Shown here: one piece after another, positions 54,601-63,690 of the stretch
Layout: each line of letters opens with the position of its first letter
How positions within the stretch are numbered: position 1 is the first letter of the stretch
Source of the DNA: Galaxea fascicularis
Taxonomy: Eukaryota; Cnidaria; Anthozoa; Scleractinia; Euphylliidae
Direction of reading: 5' to 3'
Assembly (NCBI GenBank): GCA_948470475.1
Contig: OX419337.1
Location: forward strand, 21,508,306 to 21,572,305
DNA length: 64,000 nt
Made by a program: the position numbers and the translations under genes
Notes under the pieces: model-generated
What the model saw: only the letters and a program-made list of their open reading frames with translations
Database searches by the model: none
What the model was told of the DNA's origin: nothing

Positions 54601-57600
54601 GAAGAGCATGGAAATCGTCAACAGCGTAATAATCTGTAACTCCTGATGTTCTGAAAGGTATAAGTAAACGAGGTTGATTGTTCCATCTCGATTGGTCCCT
54701 TGGCTCAGTATTCAAATGCACTTATGTGTCTCGCGGATGGGGGCCTGCTGTAAAGAAGGATAAAAGCACTATTCTGCTGAGATAACCCAATGGTGTGATT
54801 TGGTCCAGAGAAAATCACATTAAAGAGAAAAGATAAATAAGCAAAGAGCAGAAAAATAGGAGAGTGAAATGCCTTTGTTTGCTCATTCTATCATCAAGAA
54901 AGTTGTTTCGCTTTATTCAATCTGCTTCCGGTAAGTTAAAGCTCTCAAAACATTCGTAAGCAAATGCTTCAACAAGTCATTTTCTTCGGTTTAAAAGCAT
55001 TTGATTATTTCAATACAAAATGCCCTAATTCAAATTTGTGAGGAGGGTGAGGGGCGGGGAGGGTGAGAGGGTGAGGGGTGGGGAGGGTGAGGAGGCCGAG
55101 GGGTGGGGGAGTCCGTCCCCTCACTCCTGGATCCATAACTGCATCTGAGAACTCCGTTTAAAGTCCAAGCAAATCAACAAAAAATGAGCCCGTCTCACTT
55201 GCAATGCAAATCAGCTCCACCCAATTCTTCAGCGGACACCTCTTCTCCGGTGGCAGCTTTTACCTAAGGCAAAGAAATCGTTACTGACTCAATAACGGAT
55301 ATGCAAACCTCTGGAAATAAAAGATTTTAGTGCCAAGCCTTTCGTACATAAGCACCATATAATAAATGCTTACCAAAGGTGGCCCTCCAAGGAAGATTGT
55401 CCCCTGCTGTTTGACAATGATACTTTCATCTGCCATCGCTGGAACATAAGCTCCCCCTGCTGTACACGATCCGAGGACAACTGCTATCTGCAGTAACAAT
55501 TAACAATAATTGTTAATAATTATTATTGGACGAGATTGAGAAAAATATCGTGATTTGTCAGTGGCTAGCAGTTCAATTATTTGCGGTGATTGATCTAACG
55601 AGGGGGGTGAATAGGCTAACGGATCGGCGGATTCTGAAAATTATTTTGCCCGGATTTCGGATTCAGAGCGAAATTGTAACGGATTTGCGGATCCTGAAAT
55701 TGCAGCGGTTTGCGGTTTCATCGATTTTTTGGGTCCGGATTTTGGATTTTGCTTGTGAGGAGGTTCGGATCGTGGATCTGAGAGGAAATGAGTAACAGGC
55801 CTGCACGGGCTCCTCATGCGGTTTTTGTGGTCGCCTCGCATTACAGCTTTAGATTATATTTTTGCCCTTACAAGCATGTCTTTAAGAGATTTACCTCTTT
55901 TGTATGATATTATCGGAGGTTTCAATTAAATTGCCTTTAACAATGGCTGATTTTGTATAAGGCCCCAGTGTTCCATCATTGTCTGTTTAAGACTGTTAAC
56001 TGCTGGGTGGTACGTAGTCACAAAAGGCAGAACCCTCGCGTTAGTTTTTTTGTTTTGTGTTAGAGCCGATTGTCTATAGGCAAAGTTGACCTCTGACAGA
56101 GACCTTTCTATGATTGTTTTTGGATAGCCGCGTGCTCTCAGGCGTTGTTTAAATTTCACAAGGCTCTCTTCAAATGTTGTTTTCGAAGAGTTAGTCCTAA
56201 GCAATCTTCGCCTTTAATGGAACACTTTTTACGCCTGGGGGATGGCATGACTTGAAGTGTGTATATTGAGAGGTTTCAGTCGGCTTGAGCTGAGTTTTTA
56301 TGTCCAGGATGGATTCGTTTTCGAGTCTTTCCCCTTTGAACACCACTGTGTCGAGGAAAGTGATCTCGTTCTCTGATATTTCGGCCGTGAATTTGATGGT
56401 ACTGTGGAATTTATTAGCTTGTTCAATAAAACAATCCACGTCTTTTTTATTGCAGTCCCAAAGCGAGAAGATATCATCGATATATCGTTTCCATTCTTTA
56501 GGCTTCATCTCGCTTCAGTGTCGTATAAGCTTTGATTCGATTTCAACCATGAAAATGTTGGCAAATGATACTGCCATTTTAGTTCCCATGGCCGTTCCGT
56601 GTGTTTGGAGATAGTTGTCCCCATTAAACTGGAACAACTGAGTTTTCTTTCAGAATTAGACCAAGCATTTCCCTTAGGAAGCGTGTTGGGACCAGTGGGT
56701 TGTAGTTGTGGAACGTTTCGTATGCCTTGCATACTGTTTCTGTTCCCTCTTCTTGTGTATATTGGTGTACAAGCTAGAGACGTCCCTTGACACTAAGATT
56801 GTGTCTTGGCCTATCTTTGTTTTCTCTATGAAGTTGATAAAATCAGTTGTATCCTTAATAAAGGATTGTTGTTTCTGTGCGATAGGCTGGAGCAATGTAT
56901 CCACAAATGAGGATATTCTCTCAGTAGGGCCGTCACAACCTGAGATGATGGGTCTACCAACCGGTTTAGGTGTGTGGATTTTTGTAAGCGTATAGAAAAT
57001 TGGTGTTCTAGGAGGATTGGGAGTTTGTGAGAGCCATTCTTTAGTCATGTCATCAATGTGTTTGCCCTGGTGAAGACGGTTAATGAGGTCATTAACCCTT
57101 TCCTTTGTGGTTTTCACCATTGGCGCTTTTAGAGGTTCATAGTGCTTTGCGGTTTTCACCATTGGCGCTTTTAGAAGGTCCACTTTCCTGTTAGGAGCCA
57201 GGGCTCTCTTTGGGCGACAAGTCAGGATCAACAACAGATTTCTAATGTAAAGGTAGATCTTTTAGTTATTAGTACTTAAAGATCCTATAAAAAGTGTCAG
57301 AACGTTTTTAAAAAACTGTGCAGCTTACAGACAACAGCTCAAGGTGCAATTTTCACCTTTTCACGTGACAAGTAGCGAACGGATTCGGATTTAACAATTT
57401 TTTTTTTTACGGATTGACGCATTTGGTTATCAAATTATAGCGGATCGGCGGATTTGCATACCCCTATTCATCCCCCTCTCTAAAGGTAACGTAAACAGTT
57501 ACGGCAACGGTAGTAATAATTGTAACGATAAAGGAAACGGCAACGTTCCGTAACGTTAATAGTAACGGAAGCGTTAACGGTGACGATAACGATAACGTCA

Positions 57601-60356
57601 ATGGGAGCAGTAATCACAACGGTAACGATAATGGTAACGGCAACAGTAACGTTAACCGTTAATTTACTTTTTCAAAGCTTCATTCTTTTTTATTTATGCT
57701 ATTGAAGTTTGGGGTAGTGCTTTTTATAGTAAGTATACTTAAGAAGAATTGATAAATTATTTTCCAGGTCTTTCAAGTTGGGATACTGCTTTAAGCAATG
57801 CTATATCACAGATATACTGAAACGTAGAGATTTAAAATTATGGCGTAGAATCACTACCATAAAAACTGCTCTGAGAGAACTTTTACCACCTGAAAGGACT
57901 AGACAACTACGTAAAAGGGCTCACAATTACATCTTACCTAGAATAAATACAGAGCGTTTTAAGTCAATTATTGTGGCGAAAGGCATTCCGGGAAGGCGCA
58001 GGGTTGGTGCAGTGGTGAGAGCACTCGCCTCCCACCAATGCGGCCCTGGCGCCATATGTGGGTTGAGTTTGTTATTGGTTCTCTACTCTGCTCCGAGAGG
58101 TTTTTCCCCAGGTACTCCGGTTTTCCCCCTCTCCCCAAAAGCCAACATTTCCAAATTCCAATTCGATCTGGGATACACGGATATGTTTGGACGAGTTCTC
58201 TTGAGCTCTTTGGTGTTCCGTGGGTAAACAAATTACATTTACATTACAGGCATGTCATAGTTTTACCTGTGTGATTCCTTTGGAAGACATCGTAGCCTGG
58301 TTATAAAATATCCTTCCAAAATGTAGCTTATCTGGAAACACATCAGCTTGTCTTGGAAGATTTGCTCCACCCGAGTCCACTGAATCAAAAACAACAAATA
58401 CCTCTTACTGACAGACTTCGAGGGTCGTACCGTAAGTTACGACGGCTGATTTACGGCTGAAGCAAAAATCAACAGGAAAATTGAGAATCGGTAACTTACA
58501 GTACGCACCGAGAAAACGAAGTTAGCAAGATATTTATTATTTCGGAGGTTATCGGGAACGCGGGAATGGAAACTTGTTGAAGTCAAACGGTCCCTTTCAA
58601 ATTTAGCGAACCGTGCAGTGGATTACGGTCTGCAAAACTGACCAATCACAGCGCGGGTTGGTCAGGTTTGCGTATTCTGTATTTACAAGAAATAACTACA
58701 GCTTTGTCCCTCCAATCCTGTGGGGTCAATATAAGACCAACGGCCTGGCTCCAGCCCTGTCCAGTGGTAATAAGTCGAGATAAGGCAAAGCTTTCAAAAG
58801 AAGGGACAAAGTACCTACGTTTCTAGTAAAAATAAAGGCAACGTATCATAACTCCAAATCACATAATTCTGTATTGCAAGCAAATTAACCATGATTCAAG
58901 TATTTGGTGAAATTTAACTCCCTGCAGTGACCTTGATTATATCCCAGACACAAAAAAAGAAAAAAAGAAAAAGAGGTCTTAGGCAACGAACCTCAGAAAG
59001 CTAACTTGCTGACTCCAAACACTGAATGGTCGACTTGAGAGGATTTGGAGATGCACACAAATTAACTCCCCCCTCCCCACCCGCCTCCCCCAAAAAAAAC
59101 CTCTTTCAATCCCTGATTTTGAAAGTTTATGGGAGAACTGCTAACAAATAAAATTATTCAGCAGCTTAATCCTGATCCTTACCCAAATAAACGCATGGTA
59201 ACCGGTTTTCCCTTGCAATTTCTTGAGCTCTCACATGTTTCTTGACAGTGATTGGGTAGTAGGTTCCCCCTTTGACTGTCGCATCATTAGCAACAATCAT
59301 ACACTCCACCCTAGTTGAAAATCAAAACAAAATAAACTTGTGATGATTTCACCACAAAGGAGCTTGGCATCACTTTTAATTACGTATTTGGACAAAAAAC
59401 TTAACTGAGCTTAGCCTTTTTAAATAAGGAAAGTGCCCCCTAATATTTAACAAACTTTCTGTGCATCTACTGTAGCAATTGCTGGAAAAACTAGGCTTCC
59501 TTGAGGCCCTAGTGCTTCCTGTAATAAAAGTACTCTGCCACAGTTTAGAAGTGTCTTCAAACTAAAGGCACCAGAGCTGTGCAGTGACAGATTTCTGTAG
59601 ATTGCACAGGTTAGAAGCTGTAGATAATAAGAGAGCAATCACAAATGGATGCATAATGATACAGTGTCATTTTTGTCACAACTCACCCTGAAATTCGACC
59701 AATTCCAGTTATAATTCCCGCTGCAGGTACTTCTTCATTGCCATACATCTTATAACCAGCCAACTGAGAGAGCTCCAAAAATGGCGAACTACAAATAAAG
59801 ACATAAAATATAAGATGATGAGCCACAGTCCTAAATATATATAATTTGTAAATTATTCCCTTATAGTAACAATAAAGCTGTTATGTTGTAGTTATCCAAA
59901 CAGTAATTATATGAAGCTTTGGTGATGTCAAGAATGGGTCCACCTTCAAGCCAAATAAATATTGGAATGAATAAATTAAAACTTAAAAATAAAGAAACTT
60001 GCCCTTGGTCTAACAGACAGGATATTCTGTCTCTTGGCAACATTTTTCCTTTAGAAGTATGTCGCTTTCTTGCTTTTTCATCTCCACCTAAAATGAAATT
60101 AAATGAATTAAATAAATTACATGTATAAACGAATAATGAAAATCCAGGCTGCTTAGAAAGCAAAATCAGATGATACCAGTGAATAGTATTCTTTAGGACC
60201 TTATGGTTGGTGGGTGTGAAATGCATTTTCTGAGAAACACTGATTGGCCTTTGCATATATCTAACCTTCAGTTGATACATGGTACATACCAAGTTTAATT
60301 TTTCCAACAGTCGTTTCCAAGTCTTGAACAACAGCAGTCATCTTTTCTTTATTCTC
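48485..60356 (-). CDS. MCCC2: Methylcrotonoyl-CoA carboxylase beta chain, lacking exon 1
   Basis: Mitochondrial carboxyltransferase subunit that moves the carboxyl from biotin on the alpha subunit to 3-methylcrotonyl-CoA in leucine breakdown. Exons 5' to 3': 60290-60356, 60003-60087, 59687-59788, 59183-59310, 58267-58379, 55374-55487, 55199-55263, 54551-54650, 53497-53592, 52896-52968, 51518-51661, 50369-50525, 49737-49851, 49308-49393, 48485-48602. That is 1563 bases, 520 residues and a stop, all phases closing. Diagnostic strings: [113 protein letters not shown]-stop. Order and length agree with the family, about 560 residues in vertebrates. The exon with the start codon and transit peptide is not in the window. 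One intron appears to be GC-AG. Confidence 0.95.
49075..49122. repeat. (CGTAT)n microsatellite
   Basis: Nine or so CGTAT units. The unit A counterpart (22867-22892) has about five, one changed to CGCAT. Confidence 0.85.
49308..49393 (-). CDS. MCCC2: MCCC2 exon n
   Basis: [20 protein letters not shown] and GHPYFSSA; donor GTTTGT. Deleted from the pseudogene in unit A. Confidence 0.9.
49737..49851 (-). CDS. MCCC2: MCCC2 exon m
   Basis: [20 protein letters not shown] and [14 protein letters not shown]; donor GTTAAC. Confidence 0.95.
50100..50215. repeat. Hairpin of CCCGCGC words in MCCC2 intron
   Basis: CGGTTACACTTTTTCCCGC pairs with GCGGGAAAAAGTGTGACCGG, and TTTCCCGCGCTTGGC with CCTAGCGCGGGAAA. 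Short foldback element, limits approximate. Confidence 0.55.
50369..50525 (-). CDS. MCCC2: MCCC2 exon l
   Basis: [20 protein letters not shown] and [19 protein letters not shown], with the Gly-rich oxyanion segment. Confidence 0.95.
51000..51440. mobile_element. MITE family F2, with an internal duplication
   Basis: CTCACATTCTCCAGAAAACC, then two passes of GTTGTTTTGCAGAGGACGGC and AAAACGCACGTGC (51172 and 51305). Right end TTTGCTAAAGCTCCC. Confidence 0.65.
51518..51661 (-). CDS. MCCC2: MCCC2 exon k
   Basis: [20 protein letters not shown] and [15 protein letters not shown]; acceptor CTGTTAG, donor GTGAGT. Confidence 0.95.
51847..52398. mobile_element. DNA element with CAGGCCCGTAG ends
   Basis: CAGGCCCGTAGCCAGG and CCCTACGGGCCTG are terminal inverted repeats, followed inward by GGGTGCG and CGCACCC. 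Interior has GGGGGTCCGGGGGCATGCCC. Flanking CGATT may be a target duplication. hAT-like ends, but the class is unproven. Confidence 0.65.
52417..52620. repeat. Inverted-repeat element remnant
   Basis: GGCACTGAGGTGAATAATTG, CTCAAAAATGATGATTTTGA and CAATTACGATTTTCGCGCG match 1150-1700 and 28420-28520. Confidence 0.5.
52896..52968 (-). CDS. MCCC2: MCCC2 exon j
   Basis: [20 protein letters not shown] and TLVT; 73 bases. Confidence 0.93.
53101..53412. mobile_element. MITE family F2, right end missing
   Basis: Left AGCTTTAGCAGCGACGACGG; internal TTCTTTCGCGATTATCTCAA, CTCACGTTCTCGAGAAAACA and CGCACGTGCAGAGCGATTGT. Confidence 0.65.
53497..53592 (-). CDS. MCCC2: MCCC2 exon i
   Basis: [20 protein letters not shown] and [12 protein letters not shown]. 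The upstream intron holds the large ATAAGC palindrome only 32 bases from this exon's acceptor. Confidence 0.93.
53624..53966. mobile_element. 343-bp foldback element of ATAAGC words
   Basis: An almost perfect palindrome, centre near 53795: TTAAAGGCTGGTTCTCACTAG to CTAGTGAGAACCAGCCTTAA. Arms are built from (GCATAA) and (ACAAGC) words plus AACGAACCCACTTATTTGTC. Lies in the MCCC2 intron upstream of exon i. Confidence 0.85.
54551..54650 (-). CDS. MCCC2: MCCC2 exon h
   Basis: [20 protein letters not shown] and [13 protein letters not shown]; donor GTGAGT. Confidence 0.93.
55023..55120. repeat. GGGTGAGG minisatellite
   Basis: Repeats of GGTGAGGGG(T/C)GGGGA on the + strand, at the point where the unit A pseudogene is fused to a downstream exon (23108-23185). 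Confidence 0.7.
55199..55263 (-). CDS. MCCC2: MCCC2 exon g
   Basis: [20 protein letters not shown]; 65 bases; donor GTGAGA. Confidence 0.94.
55374..55487 (-). CDS. MCCC2: MCCC2 exon f
   Basis: [20 protein letters not shown] and [13 protein letters not shown], substrate-binding core. The decayed copy is at 23452-23565. Confidence 0.95.
55600..57478. mobile_element. 1.9-kb segment with GAGGGGG.TGAATAGG ends
   Basis: The left GAGGGGGGTGAATAGG and right CCTATTCATCCCCCTC are inverted. Just inside, CGGATCGGCGGATT occurs in both, but in the same orientation. The interior holds degenerate CGGATT words and the Penelope-like fragment. Confidence 0.5.
55926..57234 (-). pseudogene. Penelope-like reverse transcriptase, decayed
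   Basis: Pieces in several frames on the - strand: [20 protein letters not shown] with [30 protein letters not shown] (motif A), a shifted [16 protein letters not shown] (motif B), [15 protein letters not shown] (motif C) and ITFLDTVVF. At least two frameshifts separate the motifs. A 14-residue stretch (LKAPMVKT...) is duplicated near 57120-57180. No GIY-YIG domain follows. A different Penelope lineage from the element at 6113-8748. Confidence 0.8.
57487..57662. repeat. Degenerate GTAACG repeat
   Basis: About 25 imperfect six-base words such as GTAACG, GGTAACGATAAC and AACGGTAACG over 175 bases. Confidence 0.75.
57680..57985 (+). pseudogene. LINE RT C-terminal fragment
   Basis: [12 protein letters not shown] followed (shifted frame) by [20 protein letters not shown] and [17 protein letters not shown], the usual end of non-LTR retrotransposon polyproteins. 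Broken, 5'-truncated. Confidence 0.6.
57992..58250 (+). mobile_element. tRNA-derived SINE
   Basis: GGTTGGTGCAGTGGTGAGAG and CACTCGCCTCCCACCAATG form a tRNA-like head. The body has CTCCGAGAGGTTTTTCCCCA and CTCCGGTTTTCCCCCTC, then ACAAATTACATTTACATTAC at the 3' end. It directly follows the LINE fragment. Confidence 0.7.
58267..58379 (-). CDS. MCCC2: MCCC2 exon e
   Basis: [20 protein letters not shown] and [18 protein letters not shown]. The next intron is 2.8 kb and full of inserted elements. Confidence 0.93.
58440..58660. repeat. Interspersed repeat related to 37808-37960
   Basis: TAACTTACAGTACGCACCGAGAAAACG resembles the right end of the MITE at 37808, followed by AACTGACCAATCACAGCGCG. Left end unclear. 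Confidence 0.4.
59183..59310 (-). CDS. MCCC2: MCCC2 exon d
   Basis: [20 protein letters not shown] and [18 protein letters not shown]; donor GTAAGG. Confidence 0.92.
59687..59788 (-). CDS. MCCC2: MCCC2 exon c
   Basis: [20 protein letters not shown] and [12 protein letters not shown]; acceptor TTTGTAG, donor GTGAGT. Confidence 0.92.
60003..60087 (-). CDS. MCCC2: MCCC2 exon b (followed by a GC donor)
   Basis: [20 protein letters not shown] and RISCLLDQ. Frame continuity with the next exon requires ending at CAAGG followed by GCAAGT, a GC-AG intron. Confidence 0.88.
60290..60356 (-). CDS. MCCC2: MCCC2 exon a (first in window)
   Basis: [20 protein letters not shown] and KLG; acceptor GTGCAACAG, donor GTATGT. 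It matches the segment after the transit peptide in the family, so one upstream exon is missing. Confidence 0.9.
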
Positions 60357-60458
60357 CTGTTGCACAATCACAAAAAATCCAGTTCTTATATTTACATTTC
60401 TTTGCATTTTGCAACCCCTCCCCACCCTGCATTAAGAGAATTTGGCCATAGAAAGGTA

Positions 60459-60503
60459 ATCATCACCACCATCAATCATCATCATCATCATCATCATCAC
60501 CAC

Positions 60504-60544
<41 letters not shown>

Positions 60545-60601
60545 CCACCATCATCACCACCATCATCATCACCACCATCATCAATCATCATCATCATCAT
60601 C

Positions 60602-60635
<34 letters not shown>

Positions 60636-60725
60636 TCATCATATCATCATCATCATTATATCATCACCATCATCATCATCATCACCACCATCATCAATCA
60701 TCATCATCATCATCATCATCATCTA
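60459..60725. repeat. (CAT/CAC)n trinucleotide array
   Basis: About 265 bases of CATCATCAC units. Reading as poly-His on the + strand is an artefact of the repeat. It lies in MCCC2 intron 1. Confidence 0.95.
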
Positions 60726-61699
60726 CTGCTGGTACGGAGTGATAACTTTTTGAAGATGTAACACAAAAAAGTACCAAATACAGTTCTTCTGTTGCTACCA
60801 CAGGAAAAAATTGCAAAAAATCATTAATGTAAAATTGAATGGGATTTAGTTAATTCCCATTGAAAAAAACATTAACGTAAAAGTAGAACACTTAACATAA
60901 ATGTTTTTCTTGCAAATTGACTTTGATGTTTATTACAAATCCCATAAATGGGTATTGCTAATTTACCACCTCTGGTTTTATGCAATGTTACATTTATCTG
61001 AAATGCCTACTAACCATTGATGGTTTCTGCTGTTTTAACATTTAAGTTATTTTAAATTATGTATAATGGGAAATTTGTAACTTCCCATTAATTCACAGGA
61101 AAATTTTCCAAAAAAACATTCTCGTGTTTTTGAATGGGAAACGGTGAAAACACATGCAAAAAACCATTAATGTGAAAGCAGAACTATATCCATTATTGTG
61201 AAAATAACATTAATGGTACTAATTTACCATTGATGTGTTTAATTAAAAACACATAGTGGGATTTAAGTGTTCCACATAATGATTTTTTGCACAATAACAT
61301 TAATGGGTTATTTCATAGGAATGGTATTTACAAGAAAACCATTTGTGGTATATCAAACAGTCTTTATTTTGTTTTGCAGAGATACCATTATGGGTTTTAC
61401 CCCTACAAATTAACCATTTATGTGTTACATGAAAAAAGCAGGGTGGGTTTTAAGTATTCCACATAATGACATAAATGGGTTTTTTTTTTCAGGAATGGTA
61501 TATACAAGAAAACCGTTTGTGGTATATCAAATAGTTGTGTTTTGCAGAAATACCATTATAGGTTTTACCTATTTTACACTTTGTGTCTTCAAGCAATAAC
61601 ATTGATGGTTCCTGGTTTTCATTAATGGTATTCAAAATAAGACAATTGACAGGAAGTAATCGTATTTTGCTGAAATACCATGAGGTTTTTATTAATGGT

Positions 61700-62600
61700 T
61701 TATTGCATTTGCTCTGAACTTATTGCTCTACCAGATGGCTTGCTGCTTTTCCATGCTACTGGGGGTGATGACTCCACAGCTGAGTCTTGTGCCTGCAGTT
61801 GCTCGACTAATTTTGTTAACTTAAGTTGGTCGCCTACTAATTTTAGTCCACAAGCAATGAGTTGATCTTGACTGCCTTTCGTAGCCAGCATAATGAGCCC
61901 CTCTCCATTAATCTTTTGCTCTGTCGACGAAAAGAAACTTACCCTCAAATATAACAGTCATAAACACACGAAAAAACTGTCCAAAAAACTATCAGGACTG
62001 TAGTGTGAAATATGAAAACTGACGCGGTGCGCGTTCTTAAAAATTGCGGGAAAACAGTGAATCTAAATAACTTTCGCTTTCCCAAAGAGTGTATTCTGGC
62101 TTGGCAACAAAATTTATTTACCGGAAAGAAAAACATAAAACTAACACACCTTAAAATTAATAAGAGTTTCATTCAATGTTCTAATAAATACTTTTAAATC
62201 TTAGATGCAAATACATGTACATAGGCCACAGGCCAGTTAGTAAGGCAATTTTCACGGTATTTTTGCATCGGTTAGTTCGAAATCTGCAAATTTCGAAATT
62301 CACAACTACCATGTTGTAGGAGGTAATTAAGGTAGTATGAATGGCTTTGCTGTTCTACCGAAATAACTTAGAGGTTAAGTTCTACCGAAATAACTTAGAG
62401 GATAAGCTTAAAAGTTGAAAAAAGAACTACAGCTGTACCCGACGTGATGGCCAGTACTCACCTGCGAATTTCGCTCCCATGTTTTTGTCTAAGTTTTCAT
62501 CGACCTAAGAAGATACTTCTTCAGACGAAAATTCTTTCTTGAGCTTACTTTTAGTAAGCTCGCAGCATAAGCCGTCTTCAGGCGATTTAGAGGAGTCCAT
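61700..62600 (-). pseudogene. Small SAM-domain protein gene with a TAG at a Trp position
   Basis: Exon 1 62462-62600, donor GCAG|GTGAGT; exon 2 61700-61920, acceptor TCGACAG. The frames join in phase. The protein would be MDSSKSPEDGLCCELTKSKL then KKEFSSEEVSS-stop-VDENLDKNM and AKFAEQKINGEGLIML, LVGDQLKLTKLVEQL, ending at 61700. The 'eeV..W.......F.e..InG..Ll.L.......GlklvG..LKl.k.i..L' pattern is that of a sterile alpha motif. The in-frame TAG (62507-62505) falls where the domain usually has Trp (TGG). With the stop, only 31 residues are made; a restart at ATG 62480 would give about 79 residues with a partial domain. The family call is by eye. Confidence 0.5.
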
Positions 62601-63065
62601 TTTCAGACAAGACAACACCTTTTCTCCACCACAAAGAACAACAAACTCGAAGTAACTTTCCCGCCTTCGCCTCGATATCAAGAGGCATGCCCAATGCACT
62701 ATGGGACAGCGGTTACACTGCACGATACATGAAGTACTGCTCTGATCTACTCTACATTGACAAGCGAACGAAGTTGCGTCTGGTTCATCAGTTCATCTGT
62801 TGCCTCTAATAGGATTAAATGGCAGGGAGGAAGAGAACCTGAGAACGTACAGTACTGTGCAAAAAGAATGCAAACGAATTTCGCCAAAATTCGGGTATTG
62901 TTCACTCGAAATATCGCAGAAATTTCGGGCAAAAAAGTGTGATTTTTCGGCCGTAATTTCGAAGAAAATTTGCAGAGCCACACAAAGTAGTTCGTTGCCA
63001 CTGTAGTGAACTTCCATACACACATGTTCACTGTCCTTGCTCGTCCTGCCGTGGAAAACCCGTGT

Positions 63066-63500
63066 CCATTCATGGGATTTACATATTTTACATGATTGGC
63101 TTTCCTTCATATATTTCCATGAATGGGTTACAATTCCTTGCCATTCATGGTTTTTAAAATAGAACCATTATTGGATTTTAAATAACCATTACTGTTGTTT
63201 TTGACTGAATCTCCATTCATGGGATTTATATTTTTTACATGATTGGCTTTCCTTCATATATTTCCATGAATGGGTTACAATTCCTTGCCATTCATGGTTT
63301 TTAAAATAGAACCATTATTGGATTTTAAATAACCATTACTGTTGTTTTTGACTGAATCTCCATTCATGGGATTTATATTTTTTACATGATTGGCTTTCCT
63401 TCATATATTTCCATGAATGGGTTACAATTCCTTGCCATTCATGGTTTTTAAAATAGAACCATTATTGGATTTTAAATAACCATTACTGGAACTGTCAAGC
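63066..63500. repeat. 147-bp tandem repeat, three units
   Basis: Units start at 63066, 63213 and 63360 (CCATTCATGGGATTTA). The second and third are almost identical. Part of the right subterminal region of the CACTA-like element. Confidence 0.9.
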
Positions 63501-63690
63501 TCATTTCCATTCATGGAAATTCATAAAAATACATCTAAACAAGTGATAAACATTAATGGGAATTGGGAATAAAAAGTTTTACTACGAAAAATCCCATTAA
63601 TGGCAAAAATGGAAAAATGTGAATTTGGTAATTCACATTATGGTTTTTATAAATAACATTAATGTTTTTTTGGGAAATTTTCCTGTGTAC

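Larger units (their letters stand above)
60799..63687. mobile_element. 2.9-kb CACTA-like DNA element carrying a SAM-domain gene
   Basis: Ends CACAGGAAAAAATTGC and GGGAAATTTTCCTGTG are inverted, with matching inner AAAAAA.CATTAATG. Flanked by TAC at 60796-60798 and 63688-63690. Both subterminal regions (60799-61700, 63060-63687) are packed with CATTAATG(G) and CCATT.ATGG words in both orientations. CAC-type ends, a three-base target duplication and subterminal repeats are the EnSpm/CACTA pattern. No transposase is present. The middle holds the two-exon gene at 61700-62600. It lies inside MCCC2 intron 1. Confidence 0.6.

Noticed and set aside
57778..58227. 149-residue frame
   Set aside because: A chance fusion of a LINE C-terminal fragment with an adjoining tRNA-derived SINE, not a host protein.
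60279..60761. Open frame with a very long His run
   Set aside because: It is the (CAT)n microsatellite read in one frame. There is no gene context, and it lies within MCCC2 intron 1.
62747..63110. Minus-strand frames of about 105 residues upstream of the SAM gene
   Set aside because: Two overlapping frames, no recognisable domain, running through the repeat-rich part of the CACTA-like element.
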